A stretch of 8,163 nt of DNA, taken from contig JAFGBC010000158.1 of the NCBI GenBank assembly GCA_016933355.1, positions 1-8,163 of the forward strand, written 5' to 3'. This document shows, piece by piece, positions 6,199 through 8,163 of this stretch (positions are counted from its first letter, which is position 1; each line of letters starts with the position of its first letter). This DNA is from Candidatus Aminicenantota bacterium. GTDB lineage: Bacteria > Acidobacteriota > Aminicenantia > Aminicenantales > JAFGBC01. Below the pieces are notes generated by a model. It saw only the letters and a list, made by a program, of their open reading frames with translations. It had not been told where the DNA came from and made no database searches. The position numbers and the translations under genes are program-made.

Positions 6199-7014
6199 AT
6201 GGAAATCGAATTCTGGGGAGCGAGGGGGACGGCCCCGGTGTCGTCGCCGGAGACCGTCCGCTACGGGGGCGCCACGTCATGCGCCTCGATGCGGAAGACC
6301 GAGGACGAGATCCTGATCATCGATGCCGGGACCGGCATCCGCGCGTTGGGCCTGAGTCTGATCCGCGACCGGAAGGGGCCGATCCGCGTCCACCTTCTGC
6401 TGACCCATTTCCACCTCGACCACATCATGGGGTTTCCCTTCTTCTCCCCGCTGCTGGTGAGGGACGTCGAGCTGTTCATCTATGCCCCGGTTCCCGTCGT
6501 CGAGACCAAATATTATCTGGGGGGCCTCATGTCCGGCCGCTATTTCCCGATCCCCCTGACCAAGATGCCGGCCGCCAAGGTCTTCAAGCAGATTCACGGC
6601 GACCCGCTCCCGGTGGCCGGATTCCAGGTCTCGGCCTGCCCGCTCCGTCATCCCCAGGGCAGCGTCGCCTACCGGATCGAGGACGGGCTGTGGAAGGTCG
6701 TATTCGCGACCGACACCGAGCATCCCGAGTACGGCATCGACCGCCAACTGCGGGATTTCTGCCGGGAGGCGGACTTCCTCGTCTACGACGCGACCTACGC
6801 TCCCGAGGAGTACGCCATCGGAAAGAAGGGCTGGGGCCACAGCCACTGGAGGGCGGGCGTCGCGCTCGCGCACGAGGCGGGCGCGAAGCGCCTCGTCCTC
6901 TCCCATCACAATCCCGATCATTCCGACGCCCGGATCGACGCTCTGCTGGTTGCGGCTAAAGATTCTTTCCCCATGGTTGACGCCGCCCGCGCGGGCTGGA
7001 AGAGGACCATCTGA
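6199..7014 (+). CDS. MBL-fold metallohydrolase, candidate cyclic-nucleotide phosphodiesterase
   Basis: This is a complete 271-residue protein; AAAGGAA (6186-6192) lies six nt before the ATG. The metallo-beta-lactamase fold is clear: N-terminal strand MEIEFWGARGTAPV, a YGGATSC segment, DAGTGIR (42-48), and the metal motif HFHLDH (His70, His72, Asp74, His75). These are followed by the candidate ligands His151 (RHPQG) and Asp172 (ATDTEH), a GWGHSH segment (211-216) and a C-terminal SHHNPDH (235-241). All residues of a two-metal site appear present. The family belongs to the PhnP / RNase Z-like branch (COG1235-type), which includes phosphodiesterases. HFHLDHIMG...FSP also resembles the class II cAMP phosphodiesterase signature. 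Its position right after an adenylate cyclase suggests it degrades cAMP or another cyclic phosphodiester. The substrate is inferred from context, and a different hydrolase activity is possible. It has no signal peptide, so it is likely cytoplasmic. Confidence 0.88.
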   Translation: MEIEFWGARGTAPVSSPETVRYGGATSCASMRKTEDEILIIDAGTGIRALGLSLIRDRKGPIRVHLLLTHFHLDHIMGFPFFSPLLVRDVELFIYAPVPVVETKYYLGGLMSGRYFPIPLTKMPAAKVFKQIHGDPLPVAGFQVSACPLRHPQGSVAYRIEDGLWKVVFATDTEHPEYGIDRQLRDFCREADFLVYDATYAPEEYAIGKKGWGHSHWRAGVALAHEAGAKRLVLSHHNPDHSDARIDALLVAAKDSFPMVDAARAGWKRTI

Positions 7015-8163
7015 TGCCGTCCCGGGTTTGGATCATCGAGGCGCTCCTTCTGGCGGCGGGGGTCCTGGCCGGCGGGCTGCTCGCGGTCGGCCTCCGCAAG
7101 CTGTGCGCGGGTGGGGCTCGCGGGAAGCCCCCGGGCGCGGGGCGCTCGTTTTTCGGCCGGCTGGTCTGGCCGGCGTCCTTCCTGGCCGCGATCCTGGCCC
7201 TCGGTTCGTCCCCGCTGGGCGGCCTCGTCCGCGCCGGAGGGTCCTATGACGCGATCGTCCGGGCCGGTCTCCTGTTCTTCGGGGCCGTCCTTCTCATCGA
7301 TATCTTCGACGCCGCCGTCCTGCTCTGGTTCAGGCGCGGGAACCGGAGCTATCCGTTGCCGGGGATCCTGCGCGGCTTCATCCTGGCCGTCCTGTACCTC
7401 GCGGTCTTCTTCACCGTGCTGCGGGGCGCTCTGAAGGTCAACCTGACGCCTTTCCTGGCGACGTCGGCCATCCTGACCATGATCCTCGGCCTCGCTTTCC
7501 AGGGCGTCCTGGGCAACATCATGGCCGGGCTTTCGCTCCAGTTCACCCGGTCGTTCGCGCGGGGCGACTGGATCAGGGTCGGCGACCACGAAGGCGTCGT
7601 CGTCGACACCAACTGGCGCGAAACGCGCCTGCTCGACCGGCAGTCCAACGTCGTCGTCCTGCCCAACACCGCGGCCGCCGGGGCGACCATCGTCAATTTC
7701 GCCCAGCCCGACGCCAAGACCGCCCTGAGCCTTTTTCTAAAGGTCAGCTTCCGGGCGCCGGCGGCCCGGGTCCGGAACGCCCTGCTGGCGGCCGCCGGCG
7801 AGGTCGCGGGCGTCCTGGCCGAGCCCAAGCCGCTGGCTTACATCCTGAGCTACGACGAGAAGGGCGTATCGTATCAGCTCAAGTTCTGGGTCGAGCACTA
7901 CGCCCGCAAATTCTCGATCACGACCGACGTCGCCGAGAAGATCTGGTATAAGTTCCGCCGGCAGGGGATCGAGGTCCCGCTGGCGCTGAGCGACAAGGTC
8001 GCCGATGTGATAGCGGCTCTCGGGCCGAACCGGGCGGCGGCCGGCCGTCCGGGCCTCGAGGAGGAACGGGAGAGGTCCGTCGCCGACCTCCTGAGCTCGG
8101 AATTCCTGAAGCGGGCGGACGGGAGGGGCGCCGGCCGGTTGCTCGTTCCGGAACGGGAGATCC
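7014..8163 (+). CDS. MscS-family mechanosensitive channel, 3' end cut by the window edge
   Basis: The ATG overlaps the preceding TGA (TGATG), with AGAGGA (7001-7006) seven nt upstream; 383 codons are present and the frame is open at the edge. Hydrophobic segments lie at about 6-26, 49-66, 82-105 and 118-138. The pore helix and MscS signature follow at about 145-190 (TSAILTMILGLAFQGVLGNI, then GLSLQFTRSFARGDWIRVGD), and then the beta domain with GVVVDTNWRETRLLDRQSN and VVLPNTA. The cytoplasmic alpha/beta domain runs to about 336. Residues from about 340 go beyond the usual MscS end: a charged linker, then VADLLSSEFLKR and LLVPEREI. This could lead into a C-terminal cyclic-nucleotide-binding domain, as in bCNG-type MscS relatives, which would fit the upstream cyclase. 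No residue of such a domain's phosphate-binding cassette lies inside the window, so the extension's identity is open. Confidence 0.93.
   Translation, partial: MPSRVWIIEALLLAAGVLAGGLLAVGLRKLCAGGARGKPPGAGRSFFGRLVWPASFLAAILALGSSPLGGLVRAGGSYDAIVRAGLLFFGAVLLIDIFDAAVLLWFRRGNRSYPLPGILRGFILAVLYLAVFFTVLRGALKVNLTPFLATSAILTMILGLAFQGVLGNIMAGLSLQFTRSFARGDWIRVGDHEGVVVDTNWRETRLLDRQSNVVVLPNTAAAGATIVNFAQPDAKTALSLFLKVSFRAPAARVRNALLAAAGEVAGVLAEPKPLAYILSYDEKGVSYQLKFWVEHYARKFSITTDVAEKIWYKFRRQGIEVPLALSDKVADVIAALGPNRAAAGRPGLEEERERSVADLLSSEFLKRADGRGAGRLLVPEREI

Noticed and set aside
6918..7589. A 223-codon minus-strand ORF opposite the start of the channel gene
   Set aside because: Highly charged Gln/Asp/Glu/Arg-rich shadow translation opposite convincing MscS transmembrane coding sequence.

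Overview
The window is GC-rich, densely packed bacterial DNA, with most codons ending in G or C. Everything from about position 392 to the right edge reads in one direction, with overlaps or minimal gaps, so it is probably one operon. The gene set and style (RecD2, SH3b protein, M48 lipoprotein, CHASE2 cyclase, MBL hydrolase, MscS-type channel) suggest an uncultured Acidobacteriota/Aminicenantes-like or deltaproteobacterial lineage. That placement is an impression; no marker gene is present.

Left edge (1-391). A tandem array of a 58-bp unit (about 2.6 copies, running off the left edge) carries two potential hairpins per unit. A minus-strand ORF begins at 255 with a plausible -10 box and a good Shine-Dalgarno, and reads through the array to the edge. 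An AT-rich dip at about 330-390 is the likely promoter region for the rightward operon.

Operon start (392-2697). A 39-codon ORF looks like the two ends of a SAM hydroxide adenosyltransferase (SAM hydrolase, DUF62) gene joined in frame, with about 220 or more internal residues missing. Its TGA overlaps the ATG of a complete recD2 helicase gene (ATGA), which has no obvious ribosome site of its own.

Envelope pair (2694-4090). A short exported SH3b-domain protein overlaps a probable M48 metallopeptidase lipoprotein with a complete zinc site (HEIGH plus ExxxD).

Signalling group (4091-8163). A CHASE2-type transmembrane class III adenylate cyclase with all catalytic residues is followed by an MBL-fold hydrolase whose HxHLDH motif resembles class II cyclic-nucleotide phosphodiesterases. 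Next comes an MscS-family channel that is cut by the window edge just as a non-canonical C-terminal extension begins. The most interesting hypothesis is a cAMP module of cyclase, phosphodiesterase and possibly cyclic-nucleotide-gated MscS channel. The cyclase is well supported. The phosphodiesterase role and the nucleotide gating are inferences, and the decisive part of the channel lies outside the window.
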